A DNA stretch of 64,000 bases from Phocoena phocoena (lineage: Eukaryota > Chordata > Mammalia > Artiodactyla > Phocoenidae). The stretch is taken from assembly GCF_963924675.1 (NCBI RefSeq), contig NC_089230.1, positions 73,089,223 to 73,153,222 of the forward strand, read 5' to 3'. The position numbers were made by a program, and so were the translations under genes. The notes below the pieces were generated by a model. That model ran no database searches, was not told the DNA's origin, and saw only the letters and a program-made list of their open reading frames with translations. Numbering within the stretch: position 1 is the stretch's first letter; each line of letters begins with the position of its first letter. Shown here piece after piece: positions 37,973 to 50,668 of the stretch.

Positions 37973-38149
37973 ACTGCTAACACAGCCAAGCAAATACTGA
38001 AAAAAGAAGAATGAGAGATAACTAATATTACTAAATATTAAAGTCACTTAAAAACTAAAGTTAAAATAAAGGCATTTTTCAGTGGATAGAGGGATTCGTA
38101 GGTTAATCATTACTATGATAGGCTATCATTACTGAGCAGGACCAACATG

Positions 38150-38230
38150 CTGTGCCTGTTTTCTCATCTATAAGATGCGGATAATAACAGTGCCTGCCTC
38201 ATAGAGTGCTTGTGAAGAATAAGTGAGTGT
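38150..38230 (+). repeat. MIR SINE fragment
   Basis: 'tctcatctataagatgcgga' and 'gcctgcctcatagagtgctt' match the middle of MIR. Confidence 0.6.
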
Positions 38231-38260
38231 ACACACACACACACGTGTGCACACACATAT
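38229..38260. repeat. (AC)n/(GT)n microsatellite
   Basis: Alternating AC run with a short GTGTGC interruption. Confidence 0.95.
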
Positions 38261-38559
38261 TATTAAAGGTTAAAAGATATTTGTTGTCGTTAGCCATAGT
38301 AGAATAAAAGAGAAAAGCACAGAAAACTGACTCTACTATGTATGAGAAGATAGTATCTGATTACAGGTGATGAGGGGAAAAGATAGGCTATTAAGTAGAT
38401 GGTGCTGGTAGAGTTGAGCGAATTATATAGAAGTCAGACATTTTTATCTATATTTTAAAAAAATCTACATCTAAACGGTGAAAAATAATACCAGCTGTAG
38501 AGGTTAATCATTTTCTATATCCATGATATCACTAGAGGAAATTTTTGATTAATAGTTAA

Positions 38560-39110
38560 ACGTGTGTGGAGAAGATTGTAATAAGCATGCCATCAAGGGC
38601 AGAAGCTATAAGTAAGAAGATGGAAAGATCTGACTACATAAAAATTTAGAATTCCTTTTGTAAAAACAAACAGGAATGCTGTGTAAATGATTAATGACAC
38701 AGTATGCTAGAGTAGGGAGGCCCCATGCACCATATGTAACAGGAAGTTAATATTCTTAATATGTGAAGAACTCTTATGAAATAATAAAGAAAAGACCGTA
38801 AAAATAGAAAAACAAACCAAAGACCATATAATCTTCCAGGAAGAATTACAAGTGACCAATGGACATAGAAAAAGACGCTAAGGTTCATGAGTAATCAAAA
38901 AAAAAAGAAAAGAAACAAAAATTCAGGAAACAGTCTTCAGCTTGAATTTTACAGTGATTTAAAAAGATAGACCTTCAGGGACATAATAATAATATGTAAA
39001 TAACTGCAATGGAAGAAAAACAGATGATTTACAAAGTATTTTGTTGGATCAGAAGAAAGAGACCTCATCTACATTGTGATATCAGAATGTGGTAGTGTGA
39101 GACTGTCTTT
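38560..39110 (+). repeat. Probable old L1 relic, sense
   Basis: 'aatatgtgaagaactcttat', 'agaccatataatcttccagg' and 'gaccaatggacatagaaaaa' resemble the ORF2 C-terminal region of diverged L1M. Boundaries unknown. Confidence 0.45.
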
Positions 39111-39149
39111 GAAGTATAGGCATAATATTAACAAGAAGTGAAAAGTGAG

Positions 39150-39697
39150 GGAAAGTTTGTCAGCCTCTCTTTTAGAGGTTTGGCAGTAGGTGGAAAGAGA
39201 GATAAGTAACCATAGCTTTGGCTTTGTAATGGTCAAGAGACATGGTTTTAAAATCAGGGAGTCCTGAGGCTCCTTGGAGACAGGAAGGAACCAGTAGAGA
39301 AGGAGAAATCGAAGCTGTTAGTGTAGAGAGGTAGAGTTGAGGCAGTAAGGTCTGTAGAGAGATTAGAAACAAGGAAGCAAGAATACATCTCGGAAGTGGA
39401 GGAAGAGAAGAAGTAAAAGCACACATATTTTTAAAGGTGGGGGAGCTGAGAAGGTGAAGATTGTTCACTCTGCATGGCACTCATCTCAGTGAGGTAGTGG
39501 CTGGTAAGAGAACGAATGCTTGTGGGACAAGGGGAGTAAAAAATGGTTTGCAGAAGCTGCTCTGGGATCATGCTATGGACCAGTGAGCAATAGAAAACAA
39601 ATATTGCAGGACTTGATTGAGGTCCTAGCTGAGACTCCATAGCACGGACTCGTGTGCTATCTAAGTGGAATGAGGGAGAGCAAGAGGCCGGGGGCTG
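39150..39697. other. Purine-rich ancient-repeat-like sequence left of the solo LTR
   Basis: Purine-rich on the + strand, with a texture like antisense L2 relics. The same texture continues beyond the LTR at 40582-40790, so the LTR probably landed inside it. Not identified. Confidence 0.3.
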
Positions 39698-39965
39698 CTA
39701 GTGTTGCTGAAAACTCAGCGTCTGTGCACCAGTGGCGAATCGAATCTCAGAGACAGAGTTTTGGGTGAAGGAGGAAAGAATAGCTTTATTGCTTTGCCAG
39801 TCAAAGGGGGACACAGAGGGCTCATGACCCTCAAAAACTATGTGTCCCAACCTAGGAGGATTTGGTGAGGAGTTTTACTGCAGTGGTTCAAGGGCTGGAT
39901 TGCTGATAAGGATCGGAGTGTGTGCAGGGCCTGCGCTCCTTTAATCTGGTCTCATGTTGTCTCTT

Positions 39966-40201
39966 TTTTTTTTTTTTTTTGTGGTACGCGGGCCTCTCAC
40001 TGTTGTGGCCTCTCCCGTTGCGGAGCACAGGCTCCGGACCCGCAGGCTCAGCGGCCATGGCTCACGGGCCCAGCCGCTCCGCGGCCATGGCTCACGGGCC
40101 CAGCCGCTCCGCGGCATGTGGGATCTTCCCGGACCGGGGCATGAACCCGTGTCCCCTGCATCGGCAGGCGGACTCTCAACCACTGCGCCACCAGGGAAGC
40201 C
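39966..40201 (-). mobile_element. Cetacean CHR-type SINE inside the LTR, with internal 30-bp duplication
   Basis: Poly(T), 'gtggtacgcgggcctctcac', head ending 'gccaccagggaagcc'. Flanked by CTCATGTTGTCTCTT (39951) and CTCATGTCGTCTCTT (40202). It is longer than its relatives because positions 40051-40080 are repeated exactly at 40081-40110. Confidence 0.97.
40051..40110. repeat. Perfect 30-bp tandem duplication in a SINE body
   Basis: The unit starts 'gcggccatggctcacgg' and ends 'cagccgctcc'; both copies are identical. Other SINEs in the window have one copy. Confidence 0.97.
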
Positions 40202-41739
40202 CTCATGTCGTCTCTTGATGAGCTTCTCTGGTTCCTTTCATCTGGCCTCAGGTGGTCTTCTCTGGAATGAAGGATGCTAACATCTTCCGTTTGTTGGGGG
40301 TTTTAGTTCTGTAAAGAGTTTAAAGATATTGTCATGTGTATCCCTTGAGGGGGAGCCAGGACTCTGCCCCAAGGCTGCACTGTTGTTTCTTGCCTGCGCC
40401 TCCCTTGTCTCTGCATCCCCTCCCTTCCCTGATTAGCAACTGCTTGGACCTTGTCCTTTGGAACTCAGGGAAGTTCATGGAGGCTGACGGCTATCCTGTA
40501 CAAGAATAGGGAGGACAGAATCGGGGGACAGAAAGTCTTCTATGCCCAGGAGCCCCACAGGGTCCTGCTCCGTTTCACTAGGGGGACGGCCAGTGCATGG
40601 CTGGAGTAACTGTCTTCAGCATACAGAGGTGAAGCTAGGAAGAATGCACTCGGAGGAGAGGAAGGACCAGATGAAGAGTGGGTAGCGTGCTGGGGAAGGA
40701 GTTGGTGGAAGAGAGGGAAGACAGGACTAGGGGCAGAGAAGGAGGGTATTAGAGAATTTAAGATATTGGCAGTAGAACTTTTAGACCATTAACAACTTAT
40801 TCATATTTTATTAGTCTTTTTGCTCATACGGGAATTTTCTAATGCTGCTTGTTTGAATTAAAATATTACTTCTTTTAAAGGACTACTATAGAAAGTCTTC
40901 TGAACAAATAATTAACATTTCCAAAATGACTGATAGAAAAGAAAAGAGGAAGGGATACGGGAAAGAATTTTAAAGTGCTGGTGGAAAACATAGCAGTTTC
41001 TTAGGAATTTGTTTTCTTAGGTAACTGTAGAAAATATTTTCAAAGGAGGGGCAAATAAATATGAATAAAAATTATAAGAATAACTGTGATTTACATGATT
41101 TTAATTCCTGTTTGTATTTGGGAATTCAACCAAAAGAGAAAAATGTGTTAACGTCTTATAGTACTAAATGAGTTTTTTGAAAAATCTTGGTTTGCCTAGG
41201 CTAACCTTTTTACCTCTGTTAATAGAAACTATTGGTATTGAAAACGTCTATAACCTACTTAGTGCCAACTCTTTAAAAAGTAACATGAAACGAACTTGAT
41301 TTTGTTTCTTGCTAAATAAAAGAGAAATTCTAGAATAAAAGCCATGTCTATTTAAATAATAGAAAGATTATACTTTTTTTGAACTAGTATGAAAAACGCA
41401 AAACACTAGAACTTCTGGAATTTGGGCAAGTAAAGGGAAATACCTACTCTGATGCAACTCATTCAAAGCAACTGATAGTCATAGTATTCGGCAGTACAGA
41501 TTATTAACCGAACCAATTATTCTTATTGAATGAAATAAATTTTTGCTTACATATTATATTCACTTGATCTTCTCTCTACTGACGTAGTACTGTCTGAAAG
41601 AGTTTTAAGTCTCTCAGGAAGCTTTTGATCTAGTTGATGAGACATCTACATGCTAGTAGTTTTAGACCCCTCGTAACTGGTATAGAAAATATTTGCCGAT
41701 TCAAGAGTGACGGTGATTTGCAATGGCAGTGCATTAATA

Positions 41740-42300
41740 AAGACATGGGAAGGAGACGGACGTGGCGTGTTTGAGAGAGGAGAGAAGTGGTTCAGTGGGG
41801 AAGGGACTTACCCTGCAATATAGGGAGAGAGAAGGCAATTGAAAAGAGAAAATGTGATTGTAGATCCTTGAGTTTAAGGAATTTGAGCATCATCATCAGA
41901 GCAATCCACTCTGTGAATTTTGAGCAAGGGAGTAGCTGGCGGAAGTTGTTGTTTTACAAAACTTTGGTGGCTCTATGTCATATGTTTGAGGGAGACAAGG
42001 AGAAGCAGAGACCAGTAGACTTTTTGCAGTCGTAGCAGGAGCAAGACTAATTTCTTGGGCTGTGATAATATTTAAATAGTAGCAATGATAGAAAATGGTA
42101 ATTAACTGAATATGGTGGGTTAAAAAGGAAATAGTAAAATAATAGCTTCAGTCTTTGGGTCTCTGAGACATGGAAATGTATGCTTCCCTCATAGAAAAAC
42201 AGTTGTTGAAATTGAGTCAAGAGCCTACTTGACTTTGGAAATGTTCTATGAAGATGATTGAGTTTCAATAAGCAAGTTAGGTTGGAAATACAGAATAGAT
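41740..42300 (-). repeat. L2 LINE relic, antisense
   Basis: 'gacgtggcgtgtttgagaga', 'caaaactttggtggctctat', 'agcagagaccagtagacttt' follow the antisense L2 order. Confidence 0.6.
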
Positions 42301-42634
42301 AATCTGTAAGAAGGTGTTGGTTTCCGTCTTGAGGAGACGGACTTCACCATGAAGAGGTAGGGCCATCATAAATGTTAAACAACCAAACCTATGCTTAGCA
42401 GCTTTCTATTAACTGTTGGTTTGCAACAAAACATAACCCCTAAAGACTAGTCAGTCTTTTCACTAGTTTATCATTCTGATTAAATCTTACAAAACTTTTC
42501 TGTTATAGAGCTCCTTATTTTTAGTTTTAGAACTCAGCGTTGTTCAAAGGTATATACTTAAAGGTATATATAATAACCTACAGGATAACAGAAAGGAATC
42601 AATCATAAACTTAAAGCTTAGCTTAAACGTCAGG

Positions 42635-42790
42635 CTCTACCACCTCATCAGGCAGACTTGAGTGCAGATCTCCCCTCCCCAGCTTACCTGCTGCCCAAGG
42701 CTATCCTCATCTATAAAATTGCACCCTGAGATTAAATGAGAAAATATCTATAAATTACATTCATCCAACAAATATTTGCTGAGCACTTAT
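42635..42790 (+). repeat. MIR SINE fragment
   Basis: 'caggctctaccacctcatca', 'atcctcatctataaaattgc' and 'gagattaaatgagaaaatat' match sense MIR, followed by a short 'ccaacaaatatttgctgagc' piece. Confidence 0.5.
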
Positions 42791-42985
42791 GGGTATTATG
42801 GAAATGTAATGAGTTTAATTTTGGACTTTTCAACTTGAGGTACGTTCAAGTGAAATTATCCAGCTGGTCATGAGATTTACAAGTCTGGAGTTCACAGGAG
42901 TAGAGTAGAAACATACCTTTGGGAGTCACTGTATATAATTGGTGATTAAAACTATGATAGGATTGAGATTCTGTCAGGATGGACG

Positions 42986-43015
42986 GACGCGCGTGCGCGC
43001 ACACACACACATACA
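42986..43015. repeat. Alternating purine-pyrimidine tract (CG then AC)
   Basis: GCGCGTGCGCGCACACACAC-type run of about 25 bp. Confidence 0.92.
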
Positions 43016-44329
43016 CCATGTAGTAGACCAAGGACGGAGTCATGGGAAACACCAATGTTTAAGTGCTAAGAACTCCCTAAGGGAGAAAGAAGAAGAAATG
43101 ATCAGTAGTTTCGGAGAAGGCACAGAAAAGCGTGATATCACATTAGCCTAGGGAATAGAGTTTCAAGGAAAAAAGGTAAACAGAATTAGTGGCAATGCAG
43201 CACAGAGCCCTGGTAAATTAGGGATGAGAAACAGTGTTTCTTGGATTTTTTAGTTCGGAAACATTCTAATTTTAGAGCAGCAATTTTAGCAGAGTCGTGG
43301 GGACAGAAGGTAAATGACAGGGGATGGAGAAATAATGTAAACTGTAAACTAATATTTCATATACCTTAAATGGAAAGGATAGGAAAAACATGGGGTTGAG
43401 AAAGAACTTTTCCCCTCTAATAAGAAGCTCCAAGTCAGTTATCAAAAAAGAGGAAGGAACTTGTCCAGAAGAAGGAGTTTTAAATAGGAGAGAGGGAGCT
43501 AATTAAGAAGGAAGTGTTGGGAACAGTGGGCAGCAGCGGTGAGTTACCTTAAACAGGAAGAGGAACGCCTTGTTGACTGATGCCTGCAGGGTAGCGCTAA
43601 AGATAGAGATGGGAGATGGGAGATGCGGTGGGAGGAGAATAGTTGAGGGAGATCACACATTATGCCCTCACTATGCCAGGAAGTAGGAGACAGGTGAAGA
43701 GGTCAAGATTTAAAAGAATTGGCGAAGATTAGGAATAGCCTTTGGGTGCAGTAGCAGTGGAAGCTGACCAAAGACAAAGAAAAGGAATCATAAATATGGC
43801 AGCAGTGGGAGTCTAGCCGAGGTTGGAGACCATACATCTCTAAATCACCTAGCAAGGATGGCCATGGCTATAAGGCTTTCTCTGGTAACTCTCAGATACT
43901 TGGGGTATCAATGGTGTTAATTTCCCTTGTCTTGGATGTACAGGCCATAGATGATCGTAAGAATAAGGGGTCAAACCAGTAAGTTAATTTCAGGAATAAA
44001 AATCTGTGCTGTATACTTCAAAGCTCAAAGCTTTTCAGTGTTTGGTTATGGCCATAGAACAAACATCAGAATCCTAGGCGAGAATTTTTAAGGTTTCCAA
44101 CATAAAATTCTGACCTTGTCTTTCACTACACGCTTACATGTACCAAACACGACATTTTGGCCAAATGGGGCTTCTTGCTGTTTTTTGAATGATTTTTTTT
44201 ACTCTCCTGACTTTCACTTCAGTTAGTTTGCTTCTGCTGTTTACTCAGCTTGTAGAACCTTACATCTCTACTTTTGAAATCATGACGTGATTAAAACTCA
44301 GTTCATTTGTTACCTGGTTTGTAACCCCA

Positions 44330-44858
<529 letters not shown>

Positions 44859-45489
44859 TAATTTTATAATGATTCAAATTCAGTAAATTTGCACTGGATA
44901 CCGATTAAATGCCAGGGATTATGCTTGATGATTTCACATATTATTTCTCATTTAATTTTATGTATTTGAGAAAAGAACTCTGTGACTTTAGAATGTACCA
45001 TATTACGTGTGAGCTAGAGAACAGGTGCCCTAAAATCTCATAAAATCCCCAGTGATCATGGCTAAACAAAGAATAAAATGTATGAAAATATATTATTCAT
45101 TGTTTAAAATGAAGACTGTATATTTTTCTCTCTTCAGCCTTCATCTCAGTCAGTTTTAGAGATCAGTCACAGTTTCGGAGCTTTACCCCAGCAGAAGCTG
45201 CCTTTGTATATACAGTGTGTACCGCGGTTTCCTGTTTGTCTTTGATTGATTGTAGATGCTTGGCTACCTGCTTTTGTCTAAGTTACTTGTTTTGTTTCTC
45301 ACTAAGCCTTTTTTTGCAGCTCTTTCTAGATCCACACCGCCCCCCCCCACCAGCCCACCTCCCCACATCCGAAACCTTCCAATGAGAATCTTACTCTTCC
45401 TGTTTCATGAAGGGCAGGTAGAATAAAGGCGCAGGCAGAGATCTAAAGGAGGAAGACCATAGTAAGTTCTGGCAACCTGAAAGATCACA

Positions 45490-46785
45490 AATGGCTTCCA
45501 TTCCACTCATCGCAGTGAACATTTTTCAGTGTTGACCTTACTTGGATTCTCAGCAGCATTTAACATTGTAGACCCCACTGTCTTCCTTGAAATACTCTCT
45601 TCCGTCAACTTCCGTGTCACATGCCCGTGCTGACTTGCTTCCTACCTCTTTGAATTTTCACCCTTTTTTTTTTTTCCAGGTTCATCCCTCTCTGACTAGC
45701 TATTAAACACTGCAACACTGCAACACTCAGTACCAGGCTCTTTTCTCTTTGTTCTATTATATCTTAGGTATATACTGCAAGGCCACCATCCCACTAGCAG
45801 ATTTATATATTTAGCCCAGACTTCTTTGAATTCCGGGTCCATATACCCATCTGGTTATTTAAAATTTCCTCTGGGATGTCTCAAAGTTATCTCATACTCA
45901 ACCTCCCCACCATCAAACTCTTATTTCCCCAGCCTTCTTCGTGTGTTCTCCTTCTCTGTGAATTCCTGATGTCTCTCTCTTCTTTATCTCTCCCTGCCAA
46001 ATACACTCCATCACTCATCCTCCTGATTTTCTGTAGTAAAAGTCTGTCTCTTCCACAGATTCCTCTCCATTAACCTAAGGTAAGTTACCATCATCTCTCC
46101 TAAATAATGGGCATTTTCTAAGAAATCTGTCCACATTTACTGTTGCTTCCCCTTCTTATGCGTTCTCTCCATAGTATGACTGCAGTTTGCCAGATGTAGA
46201 CCTAGGAGCTGAGAATTTTGTGACAAGCCAAAGTTTTCTTTTTGCCATAGATATCTAGTCATATCATCCGTTCCATAAAATACTTGAATGGTTTTCCATT
46301 GCACTTAAGATGAAAGTCATAAGTATGGTCCAAAATGCATGGTCTGATCCCTACTTGTCTCTCCAACCTCATTTTTTTTTGCCATTCTAGCCATCACCGT
46401 CTTTTTCAGGTCCAAACATAAGCCAGACTTCTTCCTGTCACAGGGTCTATTCAAATGCTGATCCATCCTCCTAGAATACTCTTCCCTCCCCTCTTCAAAT
46501 CTCTTCTCAGTCAAGACATTCCTCAGGAGAATCTTCCGGATCCTTGCGCTAAGTCGCATCTACCTATCACAGGCTTGCATAGCCCTACTTATTTTTCCCT
46601 GGTTGAACTTATCACAGAAACAGTTCTATATATTTATATAATTAAAAAAATGAATACCTCCCTCCCCACTAAACTTTAAGCTCTGTGAAGGACAAGAATA
46701 TGTCTGTTTTGTTCATCACCTTGTCATTAATACAGTGCCCAGCCCATAGAAAATACATAATGTTAGTGGAATGAGTGACTGTAAC
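45490..46785 (+). repeat. L2 LINE, long relic
   Basis: Follows L2 from ORF2 ('cagcatttaacattgtagac', 'ctctgggatgtctcaaagtt', 'ctcatactcaacctccccac') to its 3' end ('actaaactttaagctctgtg', 'cagtgcccagcccatagaaa'). Confidence 0.85.
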
Positions 46786-46795
46786 ACGTCCAAAG

Positions 46796-46995
46796 CAGGA
46801 GTTAGCAAACTACAGCCTACGGGCCAAATCCAGCCCACTGTCTGTTTTTGTAAAGTTTTCTTGCCACACAGCCATGCCCATTTGTTTATGTATTATTTAT
46901 GATTGCTTTTGTAAGTCTGGGGCAGACATCATGTGACCGCAAACCCTAAAATCCTTACTATCTGGCCACGTACAGAAAGAGTTTGCCAACCTCTG
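46796..46995 (+). mobile_element. MER5A, non-autonomous hAT-Charlie DNA transposon
   Basis: About 200 bp with terminal inverted repeats: left CAGGAGTTAGCAAACT, right AGTTTGCCAACCTCTG. The interior 'gggccaaatccagcccactg' and 'actatctggccacgtacaga' is characteristic. Flanked by an eroded 8-bp duplication, GTCCAAAG and GTCTAAAA. Long inactive. MER5A carries no transposase gene. Confidence 0.95.
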
Positions 46996-47034
46996 GTCTA
47001 AAAAGAGTTGGTGAGAGTCGAACTGAGGAATTAG

Positions 47035-47322
47035 GTTGGCTAAGGTAGGCGTGGCATACATTTTGGAGAGATCCCTTTCACTGTTTTCAGTGTAGAGACT
47101 GGATTCATTGGGAGCAAGCCTAAAGGCTGTTGCTGTAGTCCAAGTTCATGATGATGGTGCCTGGTTCTGGGAAAATGCCAGTCAAGATTAAGAAATAGGT
47201 GAGTAGTTGTTGATGATGAGGGTGAGGAAGTAGCCAAGGACAGAGCCTAGGTGTTTGCCTTGAAGAACTGGTAGAATGGGAAGGCAGTAACTGAGAATGA
47301 GAAAATGAGAGACATTATAACA
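47035..47322 (-). repeat. L2 LINE relic, antisense
   Basis: 'aaaggctgttgctgtagtcc', 'gatgatggtgcctggttctg' and 'gccaaggacagagcctaggt' match antisense L2. Weaker L2-like purine-rich sequence continues from about 47470 to 48060. Confidence 0.65.
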
Positions 47323-47324
47323 TA

Positions 47325-47460
47325 TAGATGTTAAGAACTCCGGGGTCAGACTGACTTGCTTTGCTCCTTCTTCATTGGCTGTGGACTTTGATCAATTGAC
47401 TTCACCTCTCTGAGTTTTAATTTCTCATCTATGGCAGGAAGCTATATAATAGCTTCTATT
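47325..47460 (+). repeat. MIR SINE fragment
   Basis: 'ccggggtcagactgacttgc', 'cttcacctctctgagtttta' and 'tttctcatctatggcag' match sense MIR. Confidence 0.6.
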
Positions 47461-49620
47461 TTTTTCTTTGGAAATGAGAGGATTAGAAGTTTGATGAGGG
47501 TAAAGGGAATTTGAAAGAACTGCTGTAGAGGACTAGAGAGCCATCTGACCATGAAACACAAAAGGATTCAGAAGTGGGTGCTGAGGGTCCACTGAAGTTG
47601 AAAACCACAAACATACCATGACCCCAGGCTGAGCAGCTTGAGTGCAAGAGCTTTAGGAGTAGGCAAGGCCAAGATGGTCAGTTGGGTTTATCTATGCTGG
47701 GTATTTTATGTATTTGTGCAGAGAAAGGACAACGGGTTAAGAGTTAAGGTTAAAGTATGACCATAGCACTAAGTTGGATAGAGAAGGAAGTGAAGATATA
47801 AGGGTGGGTAGATAGGGCCAAAGGGCTAGATTCCCATGAAACTAAGCAATAGGTATAATGGGGATAATTGAGTAAAGAACTGGAAAGGTAGGAGATTGCG
47901 ACCATGATGAGTGAGGTATTCTAATGTAGTTCTTCCAAGAAGGATTAGTTCTGAGAGATGAACCAAGATGAAACTTAGGAGGAATGTAGCCAAAGTGGAG
48001 TAAGATGAATGCCATTGGAAATGAGGTGGTCAAAGAAAAGTTGACATGTAAAATGAGGATGATAATATTTCTCTCGTAGAGTTTATATAGTGGACCAAAA
48101 TAGTTATTTGTGAAAATACTCTGTCAACTGAAATATACTTTATAATTTTTAAAATTGACTATGCTTAAGTTCTTTAGTATAACATAGCTGTGTAAATATA
48201 GTGTATTTAAAGATAATGAGTCTCTTTTTACGTTTTGAGGCACACTAACGTAATTGGTCTACTCTTTCTTTTCCTAAAATCCTTTGTGACGTTAATTACG
48301 TTATTACTTTACTGCCATCTTCATGACAAAGATCCTTATGTTATTTCAACTTCATTTTCTTCTTTTTGTATTCATTTTTTTGAGTGTTTATTAATACGAA
48401 GTGAATATGTGGAGGATTTCAGAAAGGAAATGAAGACAGTCTAATTTTAACGTGCTATAACCCTAACTTGAAGATATAATATATAATGATAGAGTGCCGT
48501 TGATGCTACAGACATAGGCTTTGTAGATCAGTGTCTATAAGTCACTTATCAGTTCATTTTGTAGTAGTCTCTAAAGTAGCCACCAGTTAACTGTTGAACA
48601 AAACTGCCCTGTCCTTTCTTTAATAGTCTATATCTTTTGATTTTGTGGGTCTCACAGAAATGTCTGTATAGACGTTAAAGACCGGTATTGCACAGTTTTG
48701 AATCATTTTACAGAATAAATAGGTATCAGAGTTCAGTTTAGGGAAAAGAACGCTAAATCCAAATCATCAAACAAAATGAGCAATTAGGAATTAGGGTCAG
48801 CATTTCTGTCAACTGTGGCCAAGAATTTAGGGGTCAAGGCTTGGACTGCATCAGCATTAAAGTCAGGAGCACAGGAAATCTGAGGCAGATGCCAGGCCAA
48901 GCCAAGAGCACTGCATGTGGAGCTGCCCTGAGAATCCACAGCGGAACATTTCCCCCAGCAGATCACCCCTATGGAGCATTAAATAACTAGTTTTCACCTC
49001 AACTAATCTGCCTAAAGTATAATCTGCACACACACAGTCTACATATTTCCACATTTTAGGGTCCTACTGCCTTAGCCAACAGAGAGTTACGTTTGAGAAA
49101 AATGGGTCTAATCTCTGACTACACAAAACTTGTGGCAAGTTATTGGGGTTCTGACTAGAAATGACCAAACTGTTTTGTGCTTTCTCCATACCAAATTAGT
49201 GACACATCTTCCCCATATGTTTCTATTTTACCTTTTTAACCTTATGTTTTTACTATTTTGCCCACAGATGTCATACTTTTCTCACTGTGGGCATAGAAAT
49301 TGCATTCTAGTGCCAACAAAAATAATTACATAACTATTACAGCCTTACCATGTAAATAAATGCTTTTACACTGGGCCTTTGGGGGAACTTTCTTTCTTTC
49401 TTTTTTTTTTTTAACAGATGTGTTATTTAAATTTATTAGCATTTTATGAAAAGTATTTGATTTTTAAAAATACTTAAATTCTACTATATTAATGATCTAA
49501 AATAATCTTAAATGATAGAGATTTTGGTTCAAAATTTATTTACACCTTAATGCATTCTAATTATAAATTATTGCTAACTAGAAGAAGTGTGCAAATTAGC
49601 TATTAAGAAATGGAAATTAC

Positions 49621-49806
49621 GGGACTTCCCTGGCAGTCCAGTGGTTAAGACTTCACCTTCCAATGCAGGGGGTGCGGGTTCGATCCCACATGCCTCGCGA
49701 CCAAAAACCCAAAACATAAAACAGAAGCAATATTGTAACAAATGCAATAAAGACTTTAAAAATGGTCCACATTAAAAAAAAAGAATTTTAAGAAAAAGAA
49801 AGAAAA
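49621..49806 (+). mobile_element. Older CHR-type SINE, short form
   Basis: 'gggacttccctggcagtcca', 'ggttaagacttcaccttcca', 'gtgcgggttcgatcccacat', then a diverged A-rich 3' part. Flanked by AGAAATGGAAATTA (49605) and AGAAATGGAGATTT (49808). Confidence 0.88.
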
Positions 49807-49908
49807 CAGAAATGGAGATTTAATAATATAATCTGGAGACCATCAGAATTCAACAAATTCAGATCAAAAGAATAAGATCTCATCCTTTGGTCTTTAAAAT
49901 CAGCTGCA

Positions 49909-50121
49909 GGGCTTCCCTGGTGGTGCAGTGGTTGAGAGTCCGCCTGCCGATGCAGGGGACACGGGTTCGTGCCCTGGTCTGGGAAGATCCTACATGCCGC
50001 GTAGCGGCTGGGCCCGTGAGCCATGGCCGCTGAGCCTGCGCGTCCGGAGCCTGTGCTCCGCAGTGGGAAAGGACACAACGGTGAGGCCCGCGTACCGCAA
50101 AAAAAAAAATAAAAATAAAAT
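49909..50121 (+). mobile_element. Cetacean CHR-type SINE, young short form
   Basis: 'gggcttccctggtggtgcag' head, GC-rich body, 'gcccgcgtaccgc' and an A-rich tail. Target duplication AAAATCAGCTGCA before 49909 and after 50121. Confidence 0.96.
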
Positions 50122-50668
50122 TAAAAAATCAGCTGCAAAAAGAGATTTTTCTTCCCATAATACCCTCTCTGGAATAGCTATTCTCTAACTTGACATTCTA
50201 AGTAATTTACATAGAAATTTTTGCCATAATGAACTAGCTTGTTAGGATTTTTAAAAATAAGGTAAATGTAGCCTAATCTTATATACCAAATGCTTTGATA
50301 ATTGAAAAGATCAAAGTCAGACATGGTAGAACAGACATTTCACAAATGAAGGAATACCATTGGCCTGAAAACATGTTTTAAAGTTTAACCACACCAAGTT
50401 TTAAAAAGCGTATTAAACAGCAGATGACAAACTCGTTTTCTGTATCAAGCTGGCAAAGATTTTTATTGTAATCCCAACTGTTAATGATGCTTTAGGAAAA
50501 TGAACACTCTTGTACATTGATGTTGGGAATATAAATTGGTACAACTCTTGGGGTGGCAGTACATGTCACAAATCTTAATATTATGCAGATCTTTGATCCA
50601 GGAATTCTGTTTTTAGAAATTTATCCTCTGCAGACGAAGGTGTGCAAAACAAATATACAAGGATATTT

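Larger units (their letters stand above)
39702..40577 (-). mobile_element. Solo LTR of an endogenous retrovirus (probably class I)
   Basis: The element reads TG...CA on the + strand (TGTTGCTG at the left, CGTTTCA at the right) and is flanked by a perfect 4-bp duplication CTAG (39698-39701 and 40578-40581), as expected for a gammaretrovirus-like integration. The minus-strand AATAAA at about 39785-39790 marks the polyadenylation signal, giving the orientation. Without the nested SINE it is about 640 bp. No internal retroviral sequence flanks it, so it is a recombination remnant. It carries no retroviral gene. Confidence 0.85.

Noticed and set aside
39600..40800. CpG island or promoter around 39960-40200
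   Set aside because: The CpG-rich stretch is the SINE body itself; the flanks are not CpG-rich.
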